Shown piece by piece: positions 1 through 9,397 of a DNA stretch of 24,114 nt (positions are counted from its first letter, which is position 1; each line of letters opens with the position of its first letter). The DNA is from a virus. Location: the IMG/VR virus record IMGVR_UViG_3300000553_000334, positions 1-24,114 of that record. One strand, 5' to 3'. The translations under genes and the position numbers were made by a program. Under the pieces are notes generated by a model that was given only the letters and a program-made list of their open reading frames with translations, searched no databases and was not told where the DNA came from.

Positions 1-792
1 ACCAAGAATCAAAAAGAAATGGCCGATGAGTTGATGAAGGTGGTCGAAGCTCGAAACAAAGCCTTAAACGACATTGACAAGCGCGAATCAGGCGTGGACA
101 AAACCACCGAAAGCGGCAAAGCATTGTTAAAAGTTTTAGAAGAACAACGCGCCAAAATTCAAGATGTGTATTCGGTGATGATTGCTAAAAGCCAAGAAGC
201 CGTTGAAGCCAATCAAAAGCTGCAAGAAAGTTTTATGTTTGGTTGGGACAAAGCATTTGCCCAATACAAAGAAAACGCCGACACAATGGCAAATGTGGGC
301 AAACGCGCCTTTGACGATGTTTCATCGGCATTGGAAAAGTTTGTCACCACAGGCAAATTGAACTTCAAGTCTTTAGCGCAAAGCATCATCCAAGACATTA
401 TCAAAATTCAGATTCAAGCACAAATCAGCAAAATGATTAGTGGCTTTAGTTTTTCCAGCTTGTTTAGCGGTGGCAGCGTCAACATGGGAACGGCCACAGG
501 CGCGGACCTTGGCGCGGCATTTGCAGACGGTGGCGACCCGCCCGTCGGCAAGGCGTCATTGGTCGGCGAGCAAGGCCCGGAATTGTTTATCCCCAAAACA
601 TCGGGAACAATTATCCCCAACAACAAATTGGGCGGCTTGGGCGGTGCAACCACCAACAACGTGACGAACAACTACATTCAAGCCATTGACACCCAATCGT
701 TTGAACAACGGCTTTATGGCAGTTCACAGGCGATTTGGGCGGCTAACCAATACGCCACCAAGAACTTGGCAACCAACCGCGCAAGGACATAA
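1..792 (+). CDS. Tail tape-measure protein, C-terminal part (partial, cut by window edge)
   Basis: The frame is open from the first base, so the gene starts outside the window and the ATG at 19 is internal. The visible end matches the C-terminus of lambda-type tape-measure proteins, which set tail length and are threaded through the tail tube. It has a charged helical stretch, then an amphipathic segment (FKSLAQSIIQDIIKIQIQAQ), a Gly/Ser-rich linker and the characteristic GEQGPELFIP motif followed by GTIIPNN. It is followed after 2 bases by the next tail gene. The family call is confident from these C-terminal motifs. Total length and the N-terminal chaperone-binding region cannot be judged. 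Confidence 0.85.
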   Translation, partial: TKNQKEMADELMKVVEARNKALNDIDKRESGVDKTTESGKALLKVLEEQRAKIQDVYSVMIAKSQEAVEANQKLQESFMFGWDKAFAQYKENADTMANVGKRAFDDVSSALEKFVTTGKLNFKSLAQSIIQDIIKIQIQAQISKMISGFSFSSLFSGGSVNMGTATGADLGAAFADGGDPPVGKASLVGEQGPELFIPKTSGTIIPNNKLGGLGGATTNNVTNNYIQAIDTQSFEQRLYGSSQAIWAANQYATKNLATNRART

Positions 793-794
793 AA

Positions 795-1445
795 ATGGCT
801 TTCCAGCAAATCTTTGAAATTCAACAAAAGATGACGGTGAACAATCGCCGCATTGTTGGGCAACAAGTCACACGCGCTGGCTACATGAACACCGCGCAAT
901 ATCTGACCGCCGTTCCGTGGCAATTTACAGTTATTCCGCACAATTTTCTGTATTACCCCAAGGTCCGAAACATCATCCAAGGTATTGACAACTTGGACCG
1001 CCAATTGCCGGAAACAATCATTTTCAATTCGTCCTTGCTGTCGTGGTTTACGTCTTATCAAGGCGACTTGAACTTGTCGGACGCGCAAGCCTTGACCCTT
1101 GCCGCGGTTCCAGCGGCCAATAGTCAAACCATCACCGTGGGCAATTTGCCGAGCGTTTCATCAACCGCGGCGGTTTTCCGCGCTGGCGATTTCTTGCAAT
1201 TGGGTTCGTATTCCTACAAAGTCTCCGCGGACGTTTTGCGTGGTTCGGGAAGCACCGTCAGCGTAAACTTGAATCGCCCCGTGATTGGTACGGTCACGAC
1301 CGGAACTTTGACCGCGGTTGCAAATAATTGCACCTTTACCGTGGTGGCCGAGCAATGCCCGACCTATACTTTGAACCCAATGACAAACGGCGCTTTTGTC
1401 GAATGGTCCGGCCCGTTTGTGTTCCGCGAATATGTAACAGGATAA
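795..1445 (+). CDS. Putative minor/distal tail protein
   Basis: This 216-residue protein has no signal peptide or membrane segment. It begins two bases after the tape-measure stop, with AAGGA seven bases before its ATG. No catalytic motif is visible. The sequence is rich in beta-strand-forming stretches and Thr/Val/Asn, with two central Cys (CTFTVVAEQCPTY). A position directly after the tape measure and before the J-like fibre is where lambdoid phages encode tail-tip proteins (gpM/gpL positions), so a structural role in the tail tip is inferred from context. I do not recognise the family from sequence alone. Confidence 0.6.
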   Translation: MAFQQIFEIQQKMTVNNRRIVGQQVTRAGYMNTAQYLTAVPWQFTVIPHNFLYYPKVRNIIQGIDNLDRQLPETIIFNSSLLSWFTSYQGDLNLSDAQALTLAAVPAANSQTITVGNLPSVSSTAAVFRAGDFLQLGSYSYKVSADVLRGSGSTVSVNLNRPVIGTVTTGTLTAVANNCTFTVVAEQCPTYTLNPMTNGAFVEWSGPFVFREYVTG

Positions 1446-1449
1446 AAAA

Positions 1450-2106
1450 ATGTCAACAACAATCGCCGCGCTAAGTGCAAACGCAATTCGATATGTTGAA
1501 TTTGTAAAGCTGTCCAATTCCAGTTTCACCGATACTTTTTGCAACGCGCCAGCACCAATAACCGTCAATGGCGTCACTTATGTCGGCATGGGTTCGTATA
1601 TGGGCGTTTCCGAAATTCAATCGGACATGAAGGCCACCAGCACCGATGTAAAACTGACGATTTCGGGGTTGAACCCTGCCAACATTGCTTTGGTTCTTGG
1701 TGCAAATATTAAAGGTTCAACCCTGACAATTTGGCGCGGATTCACCGATTCAGACAATCAGCTTTTGACCATTGGCGGCGTTTTGCAGTTTTTCCAACGC
1801 TACCAAGGCATCATCAACAACATAAACATCACCGAAAACTTTGATGAAAAGTTACGCGAACGGGTCGCCACTTGCATCATGTCATCGGCATCGATGCGCT
1901 TGGTTTTGGATAGTCGTATTGCTGGCATTAAGACCAACCCATCAAGCTGGCGTTTTTTGTATCCAAACGACACTTCAATGGACCGCGTACCCGCGATTGC
2001 ATCAACTTATTTCAATTTTGGCAACACCGCCAGCACAGGCAGCACTTCCAAAGTAATTGGTTCCACCAGCACCGTTCCGGCGCAAATCGTTAAATTTGGG
2101 AATTAA
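1450..2106 (+). CDS. Tail-tip protein, DUF1833/DUF2163-like (gpL-like position)
   Basis: This 218-residue protein starts four bases after the previous stop, with AGGA upstream. The N-terminal half (YVEFVKLSNSSF, then VTYVGMGSYMGVSEIQSDMK and LTISGLNP) has the layout of phage tail-tip or hub proteins of the DUF1833/DUF2163 kind: a short beta domain followed by a statement-like TISGL segment and a segment describing a ring-shaped beta sandwich. It lies between the distal tail protein and the J-like fibre, the place of lambda gpL. The family assignment is from pattern memory. The tail role is supported by context. Confidence 0.55.
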   Translation: MSTTIAALSANAIRYVEFVKLSNSSFTDTFCNAPAPITVNGVTYVGMGSYMGVSEIQSDMKATSTDVKLTISGLNPANIALVLGANIKGSTLTIWRGFTDSDNQLLTIGGVLQFFQRYQGIINNINITENFDEKLRERVATCIMSSASMRLVLDSRIAGIKTNPSSWRFLYPNDTSMDRVPAIASTYFNFGNTASTGSTSKVIGSTSTVPAQIVKFGN

Positions 2107-2108
2107 AA

Positions 2109-5100
2109 ATGGGCGGTTTTTTCAAATCATTGCTAAGTCTTGCGGTCATTATCACCGCGGCATACTTTACTGGCGGCGCTACATTGGCCTATGAAATGGC
2201 CGCTACATTTGCCGTTTCGATGGTGGTGTCTCGCATCTTTGCCCCCAACGTTCCGCAATCTCAACAGAACAACATTCGCCAGCAAGTTCCGCCCGACCCA
2301 ACCGCTGGCATCCCTTTGGTTTACGGCGACGCCTTCACCGGGGCGCGTTTCGTTGATGCGGTCTTGACCACCGACCAAACAAAAATGTATTACGTCATGG
2401 CGATTTCGTGCATTTCGCCCAACGGTCAATTTTTCTATGACACGACAAAGTTTTATTATCAAGACCGCCTGATTACGTTTGACAGCACCGACCAAACCAA
2501 AGTCGTTAGCTTGACCGATGCGGCTGGCAACGTGGACACCACCATCAGCGGCCATTTGTATATTGCGCTTTACACATCCAGCGCCACGGGAACGATTACG
2601 CCCGTAAACACATCGAATCTGCCATCGGCCATCATGTCCACGGCCAACGGCGTTCCATCGGGCCAACAATGGGCATCGAGCGGTCGTCAAATGAACGGCA
2701 CAGCGTTTGCGGTCGTCACCTTGGTCTATAACGCCAATTCCGCGGGAACGACAAGCCTTCAACCCATCACCTTCCACGTCAGTCATTATTTGAATGGCAC
2801 AGGTTGCGCGAAACCCGGTGATGTTTGGTATGACTACCTTACAAATACCGTATACGGCGGCGCGATTGACCCGTCTTTTGTGGATTCGACATCGGCCACC
2901 GCGCTGAATACTTATTCGGACGTCTTGATTCCATACACCGATTACAACGGTTATTCTCAAACCATTCCGCGCTATCGGTTCAACGGCGTCTTGGATACCG
3001 GGCAAACCATCCTCAACAACGTGGACATCATGATGACTTGCTGCGATTGCTGGCAAGCCTACAATTCGCCAACAGGTTTATGGTCCGTGGTGATTAACCA
3101 AGTTATATCGCCATCTTTCAGCTTTGATGACACCAACATCATTGGCGCAATTACTGTCGGTGCATTGGACATCACCCAACAAGCCAACCAAGTCGAGGCC
3201 AAGTTCAACGATGCCACGAACCGCGACCAACCCGGCTATGTGAATTTACAAACCCCGAGCGGTTTGCTGTATCCCAACGAACCCGTCAACAAATACACGG
3301 TTTCTTATGACCTGATAAATTCCAGCGTCACCGCCCAATACCTTGCAAACCGTGTTTTGGAACAAAACCGCCAAGACTTGATTGTCAGTTTTGAATCAAC
3401 CTATGCCGGGATTCAAGTTCAAGCTGGCGATGTCGTCACCGTCACCAATTCAAATTACGGTTGGACCAATCAGCAATTCCGCGTGACGCAAGTCAAGGAA
3501 ATCGCGCAAGCCGATGGCACTTTGTCGGCTTCATTCCAAATGAATGCCTACAATCCGGCGGTCTACGCCACGGGCAACATCACGCAATTCACGCCCACGC
3601 CCAACAGCGGCTTGGCAAATCCGCAATACTTTTCGGCGCTGTCAGCGCCCACGGTTACCAGCACAAGCCCAACGGCCACCATCCCGTCGTTCAATGTGGC
3701 TTGCACTATTCCCGCCAGCGGCCAAGTCACCGAAGTCACGTTGTTTTATACGACCTATTCAAGCCCATCCGCATCCCAATGGGTGGCATGGGGTTCGCAA
3801 ACATCGTCCAATTCGTTGGCATTCACGCCATCGTCCACGGTGTCGTTCATCGATATTAGTTTGCCGACCCAAACTTATTACTTTGCATTCATTGTCTCGA
3901 ACAACAACAGTTCGTCACTTTTGTCGCCTTTGTCGGCATCTTTGAATTGGAACCCAAACCCGACAACGTCGGCGGTGGCTGGCACGTTCTTGGGTACGTT
4001 TTCGCCCGTTGTTACGCAAGTGCCACGAACTGGCGGCGTCACGCCCGTTTTCACAGGGATTGTTCCAAAACTTTACGGTTCGGCTGCTGGCGGCGGAATT
4101 GACTTTGTTACATCGCAAACCGACACCGATTCAGCTTTTGTGAATAACACTTGGCGCATTGGCGGTTCGGCCACGACAGGTTATGGCGACATCACCACCA
4201 CGGGCGGCTTAACCCTTGGTTCAATCACCGATGGCGGCACATACGCGCAATGGGCATCCGTCACGGCCATGTCGTCGTCCCCCGCGTTGCTTAACGTTCC
4301 AATTCGCTACAAATCGGCATTGGGCGTCATTACTCAAGCGGCCACGGCCAGCACTCAATTTATCTTTTTGGACCCCGGCCCACAGGGAACCAGCGGTTCA
4401 AACGGCAATCAATACGCCACGGTTTATTTGTATCAATGGAACACCACGACGCCTTCCAACCCGTCTGGCACGTCGTCCTATAACTGGTCCACGGGCGTCA
4501 ATTCGTCTTATACCGGAACGGGCGGTTGGTCAACGACTATTCCGACAAACCCCGGCACACCGTTGATTCAGCTTTGGACCGCGGCCATTCAAATCGTTGC
4601 GGTTGGCGGCACGTCCACTACATCGGTAAGTTGGGCCAGCGGTTATTCAATTTCGGCTTTGACGCTGAACGGCGCTAATGGTGCAAACGGAACAAACGGT
4701 TCACCCGGCGCAAATGGCTTGCAAACTGCATCGCCTACCGTTTACCAATGGGCAATCACCATCCCAAGCGGTCCGACGGGTTCATCAACCTACACTTGGG
4801 CAAGTGCATCGTTTACGCCTACCCCAAGCGGCTGGACGCAAACACCCGGTGCATCGCCAAGTCCCGGTTTCACTTTGTGGGCGGCAAAGGTCAACATTTC
4901 TGATTCGGCCACGGCCACCACAACTTCAATCAATTGGACGCTGGCAAGCATTCTTGGCGCTGGTTATGCCGGAACAAACGGCTCAAATGGAACAAACGGT
5001 ACAAATGGCACAAACGGAACGAACGGCATCAATGGCACTCGAACCGCAGTCATCACCATGTATCAATGGGCGGCGTCTGCTCCGTCTTTGTTCCCGTCCG

Positions 5101-6551
5101 GCACATCAACCTACACTTGGGCAAATGGAACGTTTACCGCGCCAGCAACGCCCAATGGCTGGACAATTTACCCCGGCGCACCCGTGGCGGGTTACATCCT
5201 TTACGCCACCGACATGGTTTACGCTGACACCAGCACCAGCGCAACATCGTCGATTGTTTGGTCATCCACAATTGCTTACCCAAGCGGCGCGGCCGGAACA
5301 AACGGCGCTAATGGTTCACCCGGCGCACCCGGCACAAACGGAACCAATGGCACGAACGGATTAAACGGAACCCGCACAGCGTTCTTGCAGCTTTACCAAT
5401 GGGCATACAGCACCCCCACGGTGTTTCCAAGTGGTTCATCGACATATACATGGTCAAACGGAAGTTATAACCTGCCAAGTTCGCCCAACGGTTGGACATT
5501 GCTGCCCGGCGCACCCGTTGTCGGTTATACGCTGTACGCTTGCGCGGTCAGTTATGCGGACACCAACACCACGTCCACTTCAACGGTCGGCTGGACCACT
5601 TCCACGGCTTACGCCTTGGGCGCATCTGGCACAAATGGCGCAAATGGAACAAACGGCACGAACGGGACAAACGGCACAAATGGTATTGATGGATTGTCGG
5701 CTCGGATTGCTTACGCCGTTTCCAATTCATCGTCGCTGAGTTCAAGCCCTTCAACCTATACGACCACAGGCGCTGGCGCTTTTCCACCCTACAACACATG
5801 GGGCGGCGCTGAAACATGGCAAGCCACACCTGCAACGTATGGCGCTGGACAAGCCCTATTCCAAACAAACGGCATATATAACCCCGGCACATCCCAAACG
5901 GTTTGGACCGCGCCTTATTTGTCGAATTTGAAAGTCGGTTCGCTGTCGGCCATCACCGCTAACACGGGCAATCTGACGGTCACAGGCACATTCCAAGCAA
6001 ACACCGCCGCAATCAGCGGCACGTCCATGACGGGTTCGGGTATGTATCTGGACCAAACTGGTGACTTTGCATTAGGCAATTCCAGCACCAACATTTCGTT
6101 CAATGGTTCGCAAATGACCTTGAACGGGAACGTGGTTGCTACCAACAACATCAATTCAAATGCGGTAACAAACATTTTAGGCAACTCAACTGCTGGCAGC
6201 GGCACTCTTACGACCACGCCAACCACTTTTGTTTCTTTGCCTTTTACAACTTCCGGCGGTAATGTTGTTGTGACACTTAGCGCCATTGCCACGTTGCAAA
6301 ACACATCCTTATCATCCATTAGCGATGAAATTGTAGTGTCGGTTTATAGAAATTCAACTTTATTGTATTCGGCTGGCATTAACATGAATGCTCAACCTAG
6401 TCAATCTACGTCATCAGTTCCCGGAGCAACTTTTGTTGACAACCCGCCATCAGGAACCAATACTTACGTTTTTAAAGCCAACAGTATCTACGGCTCATAT
6501 CCTTTTACTATTAGTGGATGTTATTTAGTTTTGCAAGAATTTAAGCGGTAA
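2109..6551 (+). CDS. Central tail fibre / host-specificity protein (J-like) with collagen-like modules
   Basis: This 1480-residue protein has a hydrophobic N-terminus (residues about 5-40), then a J-like hub region. It includes a stretch around residues 420-490 (RVLEQNRQDLIVSFESTYAG, then VQAGDVVTVTN) typical of the phage-tail_3 / tip attachment family. A fibronectin-III-like segment follows at about 505-620. Residues about 768-1197 hold four related modules of about 105 residues, separated by Gly-Xaa-Asn runs. The last about 130 residues form a beta-rich tip ending in YLVLQEFKR, like trimeric fibre head domains. Such proteins sit at the tail tip and contact the host receptor. The tip region has looser codon use than the body, which suggests domain exchange. 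Confidence 0.85.
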   Translation: MGGFFKSLLSLAVIITAAYFTGGATLAYEMAATFAVSMVVSRIFAPNVPQSQQNNIRQQVPPDPTAGIPLVYGDAFTGARFVDAVLTTDQTKMYYVMAISCISPNGQFFYDTTKFYYQDRLITFDSTDQTKVVSLTDAAGNVDTTISGHLYIALYTSSATGTITPVNTSNLPSAIMSTANGVPSGQQWASSGRQMNGTAFAVVTLVYNANSAGTTSLQPITFHVSHYLNGTGCAKPGDVWYDYLTNTVYGGAIDPSFVDSTSATALNTYSDVLIPYTDYNGYSQTIPRYRFNGVLDTGQTILNNVDIMMTCCDCWQAYNSPTGLWSVVINQVISPSFSFDDTNIIGAITVGALDITQQANQVEAKFNDATNRDQPGYVNLQTPSGLLYPNEPVNKYTVSYDLINSSVTAQYLANRVLEQNRQDLIVSFESTYAGIQVQAGDVVTVTNSNYGWTNQQFRVTQVKEIAQADGTLSASFQMNAYNPAVYATGNITQFTPTPNSGLANPQYFSALSAPTVTSTSPTATIPSFNVACTIPASGQVTEVTLFYTTYSSPSASQWVAWGSQTSSNSLAFTPSSTVSFIDISLPTQTYYFAFIVSNNNSSSLLSPLSASLNWNPNPTTSAVAGTFLGTFSPVVTQVPRTGGVTPVFTGIVPKLYGSAAGGGIDFVTSQTDTDSAFVNNTWRIGGSATTGYGDITTTGGLTLGSITDGGTYAQWASVTAMSSSPALLNVPIRYKSALGVITQAATASTQFIFLDPGPQGTSGSNGNQYATVYLYQWNTTTPSNPSGTSSYNWSTGVNSSYTGTGGWSTTIPTNPGTPLIQLWTAAIQIVAVGGTSTTSVSWASGYSISALTLNGANGANGTNGSPGANGLQTASPTVYQWAITIPSGPTGSSTYTWASASFTPTPSGWTQTPGASPSPGFTLWAAKVNISDSATATTTSINWTLASILGAGYAGTNGSNGTNGTNGTNGTNGINGTRTAVITMYQWAASAPSLFPSGTSTYTWANGTFTAPATPNGWTIYPGAPVAGYILYATDMVYADTSTSATSSIVWSSTIAYPSGAAGTNGANGSPGAPGTNGTNGTNGLNGTRTAFLQLYQWAYSTPTVFPSGSSTYTWSNGSYNLPSSPNGWTLLPGAPVVGYTLYACAVSYADTNTTSTSTVGWTTSTAYALGASGTNGANGTNGTNGTNGTNGIDGLSARIAYAVSNSSSLSSSPSTYTTTGAGAFPPYNTWGGAETWQATPATYGAGQALFQTNGIYNPGTSQTVWTAPYLSNLKVGSLSAITANTGNLTVTGTFQANTAAISGTSMTGSGMYLDQTGDFALGNSSTNISFNGSQMTLNGNVVATNNINSNAVTNILGNSTAGSGTLTTTPTTFVSLPFTTSGGNVVVTLSAIATLQNTSLSSISDEIVVSVYRNSTLLYSAGINMNAQPSQSTSSVPGATFVDNPPSGTNTYVFKANSIYGSYPFTISGCYLVLQEFKR
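4411..5700 (+). repeat. Four tandem fibre modules separated by Gly-Thr-Asn collagen-like runs
   Basis: Within the fibre gene the modules start near 4411, 4726, 5041 and 5371. Each shares YQWA, S-T-Y-T-W, GWT, PGAP and a final W, and each is preceded or followed by repeated GTN/GAN triplets (about 4672-4713, 4972-5038, 5296-5370, 5626-5691). At the DNA level the triplet runs are near-repeats of aacggcacaaatgg. They are expected to fold as short collagen-like triple helices joining globular modules. They also offer homology for expansion, contraction or swapping of modules. Confidence 0.8.
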
Positions 6552-6660
6552 AATTTCGCAACACTACACGACAAGATTCGTAGCCGCGCGAGACAGCGTG
6601 GAGCGTCACTACCAGAGTTTTGGGAACATTGCATAAACGCAGAAAGTGTAGGGTAAAGCC
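6552..6660 (+). other. Intergenic segment without gene, with short hairpin
   Basis: These 109 bases between the fibre stop and the next tail gene contain no ATG on the plus strand. A small hairpin is visible, CCGCGC (loop GAGACA) GCGTGG, at roughly 6584-6601. It has no T-run, so it is not an ordinary terminator. The composition is unlike the flanking genes. It may be the relic of a recombination event at the fibre tip end or a regulatory leader. No function can be assigned. Confidence 0.4.
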
Positions 6661-7149
6661 ATCGCTGCCTTCAATCAAAATACAATTTATCAAGTATCGG
6701 GTTTTTCTAATCCTTGCATATCCGGCGAACTTGTCTGGAATCAAGCGACATACTGGAATCTAGCATTCACCAACCAAGCTGGCGGCGCAGTCGATTTGAC
6801 AGCGGCCACAATCAATGCCCAAATCGTTCGGCGCGAGGTTTCCAACCTGCAAGACACCCGCACAGGCTTGTCTTTTAGCATCGCGGACTATTCGCCCACG
6901 CCCACGCCCATCACTTTGAACATTGTCAATTTGAACGCATCGGCTGGCACGTTTACGCTGGTGATTGACGATTCCACATGGTCTTTGGTGTCAAGCGACC
7001 CTGAGTTGGAAATCAACGCACAGAATCCAGTTTGTTTTTCTGGCCGCATCATGGTGAATTTCCCCGCAATTTCCGGCGGTAATCCCGCTGACGATGCCGT
7101 GATTTTTCTTTTGTTCTTGGTCCGTTCCGACGGTATCGTGGTGGTCTAA
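6661..7149 (+). CDS. Small tail-associated protein with non-standard start (ATC) or lost start codon
   Basis: The clear coding part covers a 117-residue frame that could start at TTG 6796. However, the same frame upstream continues as protein-like sequence (AAFNQNTIYQVSGF and onward) back to 6661, preceded by an in-frame TAG at 6649. No ATG, GTG or TTG occurs between that stop and 6796. ATC GCT GCC TTC at 6661 sits exactly where an ATG-Ala-Ala start would be expected. I therefore extend the gene to 6661 and treat the start as ATC, or as a mutated ATG. The product is beta-rich (residues such as TLVIDDSTWSLV) and ends at TAA directly before the next fibre gene. It is probably a fibre-associated or structural protein, of unrecognised family. 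Confidence 0.55.
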   Translation: MAAFNQNTIYQVSGFSNPCISGELVWNQATYWNLAFTNQAGGAVDLTAATINAQIVRREVSNLQDTRTGLSFSIADYSPTPTPITLNIVNLNASAGTFTLVIDDSTWSLVSSDPELEINAQNPVCFSGRIMVNFPAISGGNPADDAVIFLLFLVRSDGIVVV

Positions 7150-9384
7150 ATGCAATTAAATTTAACAGTCCAAAACGCAAACAGCATCGTTTGCCAAGTT
7201 GTTCCCACGCCCACGCAAACCATCAACATTGACCGCGGCGTCACGGGCAATGGCATTGCGTCCATTGTTCCCGTCACCATCGCAACGTTCCAATACTTGC
7301 AAATTACTTACACCAACGGAACGGTGGTTGACGTTGGGCCATTGACATCCACGGCTTACACAGCCACATCGCCCATTGTTATCACGGGCAACACCATTTC
7401 GCTGTCTACGGTTCAACCGCAACAAGGCGGCACAGGCGCGGCGGGAACGCTGACGGGTTACGTTTACGGCAACGCCACGGGCGCGATGACCGCATCGACC
7501 ACAATTCCGACCACGGCTTTGAGCGGGACGGTGACAAATGCACAATTGGCGAATTCAAGCCTGACAGTCAATGGCGTTTCGATTGCCCTTGGCGCGTCGG
7601 GAACCGTTACGGCGGCGGCTGGCACTTTGACCGGAACAACCTTAAATTCCACGGTGACGGGTTCGTCATTGACAAGCGTCGGCATTATCACGACGGGAGT
7701 TTGGAATGCGACGCCAATCACCAACAGTTTCTTGGCGAATTCTTCTATTACGGTCAATGGTACTAGCATTGCTTTGGGTGGCAGCGGAACGATTACTGCC
7801 GCGACTACCAGTACCCTTACTATTGGTTCTGGATTATCTGGCGGCTCATTCAACGGCTCTGCCCCTGTAACCATCGCAAACACGGGCGTTTTGACGTTTT
7901 CCGGTGGAACAACAGGGCTAACCCCCAATACGGCCACAAACGGCGCGATAACCCTTGCTGGAACGCTTGCAGTCGCCAACGGCGGAACGGGCGTCACATC
8001 CTCGAGCGGCGCGAATTCGGTTGTTTTGCGCGATGCCAACGGCAACGTCACTACCAATTGCTTGTTTGAAGGTTATACAAGTCAAGCGGCGGGAACGACC
8101 ATCACGCTGACGGCATCGTCGGTTCAGAATTGGGCCATCACGGGTTCTGGCGGTCAAACAATCCAATTGCCCAATGCGACCACGCTACCCGCTGGCGCGA
8201 CTTTCACGTTCAACAACAATCAATCGAGCGGCACAATCGTTGTCCAAAACAATTCGGCCACTACCATCGCCACGGTGCAATCGGGTTCGTATATCACGGT
8301 TGTTTTGCTGAATAATTCCAGCGCGGCGGGTTCGTGGGATTTCCACAATTCGCCACCTTCCAATGCCTCTTGGTCTACCAACACCTTGAATTGGGCTGGT
8401 TCATATACAAACGGCACATGGAACGGCAACGCTGTCGGCGCAATTTACGGCGGCACAGGTCAAACCGCAGTCACCACAGGTGATTTGCTTTATGGTTCGG
8501 CATCAAACACTTGGTCGCGGCTTGGCGTTGGTTCTACGGGTCAAATCTTGCGCGTTGCTGGCGGTGTTCCGACTTGGGGCGTTGACTACACGGGAACCGT
8601 CACCAGCGTTGCGGCCACCGTTCCGTCATTCTTGTCGATTTCTGGTTCGCCTATTACAACCAGCGGCACATTGGCAATCGGTTATTCCGGGACAGCTTTG
8701 CCCACGGCCAACGGCGGGACGGGTTTAACCAGCTTCACGGCAAATCAGGTTTTCTACGCTTCCAGCACATCGGCATTTGCACAATCGTCCAACCTGACAT
8801 TTGACGGCACGAACTTGGGATTGTCAGGCGGCACAGCCAACGGTGTAGCCTATTTGAACGGCTCCAAAGTGCTTACTACTGGTTCTGCGCTGACGTTTGA
8901 TGGGACGAATTTAGCTGCCACAGGTTCAATCTCAACAACCATTTCTAGCAAAACTGCTCAATTCAATGCGGCTGGCGGAAGTATTTACGCACAATTTGCT
9001 GATGGCACTACAACTTGGCGTCTTGGCACAGGAATTCAGGCGGCTGGTCAATTTAACTTGTATGACGTAACTAATGCACAAACAGCATTAACTTTTGTGC
9101 CTGGAGCTTCCGGTTACACAGCATTTTTGCAAAATAATTCCGAACAAATGCGCCTGACCAGCACAGGTCTGGGTATTGGGACAAGTTCGCCTTCAACAAA
9201 ACTTGACGTTTCTGGTCTTGGTAGATTTGGAGGATATACAGTTGCCACACTACCTGCTGGGGTGGTTGGAGCAAAGGCTTATGTTACTAATGCACTTGCA
9301 CCTGTTTTTGGCTCTACTGTTTCTGGTGGTGGCGCTGTAACAGTACCAGTTTTTTACAATGGTTCTAATTGGATTGTTGGCTAA
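7150..9384 (+). CDS. Large Gly/Thr/Asn-rich phage fibre or structural protein
   Basis: This 744-residue protein starts immediately after the previous stop. It is low in charge and built from repeated elements. There are four GGTG motifs (near residues 96, 278, 436 and 520). There is also a duplicated segment, LANSSLTVNGVSIALG and later LANSSITVNGTSIALG, about 60 residues apart. The C-terminus (LGIGTSSPSTKLDVSG, then VTVPVFYNGSNWIVG) matches a widespread ending of phage fibre proteins that describe beta-helical shafts. No intramolecular chaperone (S74) catalytic domain is seen. It is likely an adhesion or decoration fibre. From about 8935 onward the DNA is more AT-rich than before, which suggests an exchanged tip. 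Confidence 0.7.
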   Translation: MQLNLTVQNANSIVCQVVPTPTQTINIDRGVTGNGIASIVPVTIATFQYLQITYTNGTVVDVGPLTSTAYTATSPIVITGNTISLSTVQPQQGGTGAAGTLTGYVYGNATGAMTASTTIPTTALSGTVTNAQLANSSLTVNGVSIALGASGTVTAAAGTLTGTTLNSTVTGSSLTSVGIITTGVWNATPITNSFLANSSITVNGTSIALGGSGTITAATTSTLTIGSGLSGGSFNGSAPVTIANTGVLTFSGGTTGLTPNTATNGAITLAGTLAVANGGTGVTSSSGANSVVLRDANGNVTTNCLFEGYTSQAAGTTITLTASSVQNWAITGSGGQTIQLPNATTLPAGATFTFNNNQSSGTIVVQNNSATTIATVQSGSYITVVLLNNSSAAGSWDFHNSPPSNASWSTNTLNWAGSYTNGTWNGNAVGAIYGGTGQTAVTTGDLLYGSASNTWSRLGVGSTGQILRVAGGVPTWGVDYTGTVTSVAATVPSFLSISGSPITTSGTLAIGYSGTALPTANGGTGLTSFTANQVFYASSTSAFAQSSNLTFDGTNLGLSGGTANGVAYLNGSKVLTTGSALTFDGTNLAATGSISTTISSKTAQFNAAGGSIYAQFADGTTTWRLGTGIQAAGQFNLYDVTNAQTALTFVPGASGYTAFLQNNSEQMRLTSTGLGIGTSSPSTKLDVSGLGRFGGYTVATLPAGVVGAKAYVTNALAPVFGSTVSGGGAVTVPVFYNGSNWIVG

Positions 9385-9397
9385 TTAGGGAAATATT

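Noticed and set aside
2133-3056. 307-codon open frame on the minus strand
   Set aside because: It lies fully inside the J-like fibre gene. The product is rich in Arg, Gly and His with no coherent domain, as expected for a shadow of a biased coding sequence.
4678-5364. 228-codon frame on the plus strand inside the fibre repeats
   Set aside because: It is an alternative reading of the GTN repeats (Gln/Thr-rich), without a ribosome site or own motifs.
4970-5700. CRISPR-like short repeats
   Set aside because: The repeats are the in-frame Gly-Xaa-Asn codons of a coding sequence, without constant-length unique spacers.
7464-8057. 197-codon open frame on the minus strand, rich in Val and Pro
   Set aside because: It is the antisense shadow of Thr/Gly/Asn-rich repeats in the 744-residue fibre. 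It has no start context and no known motif.
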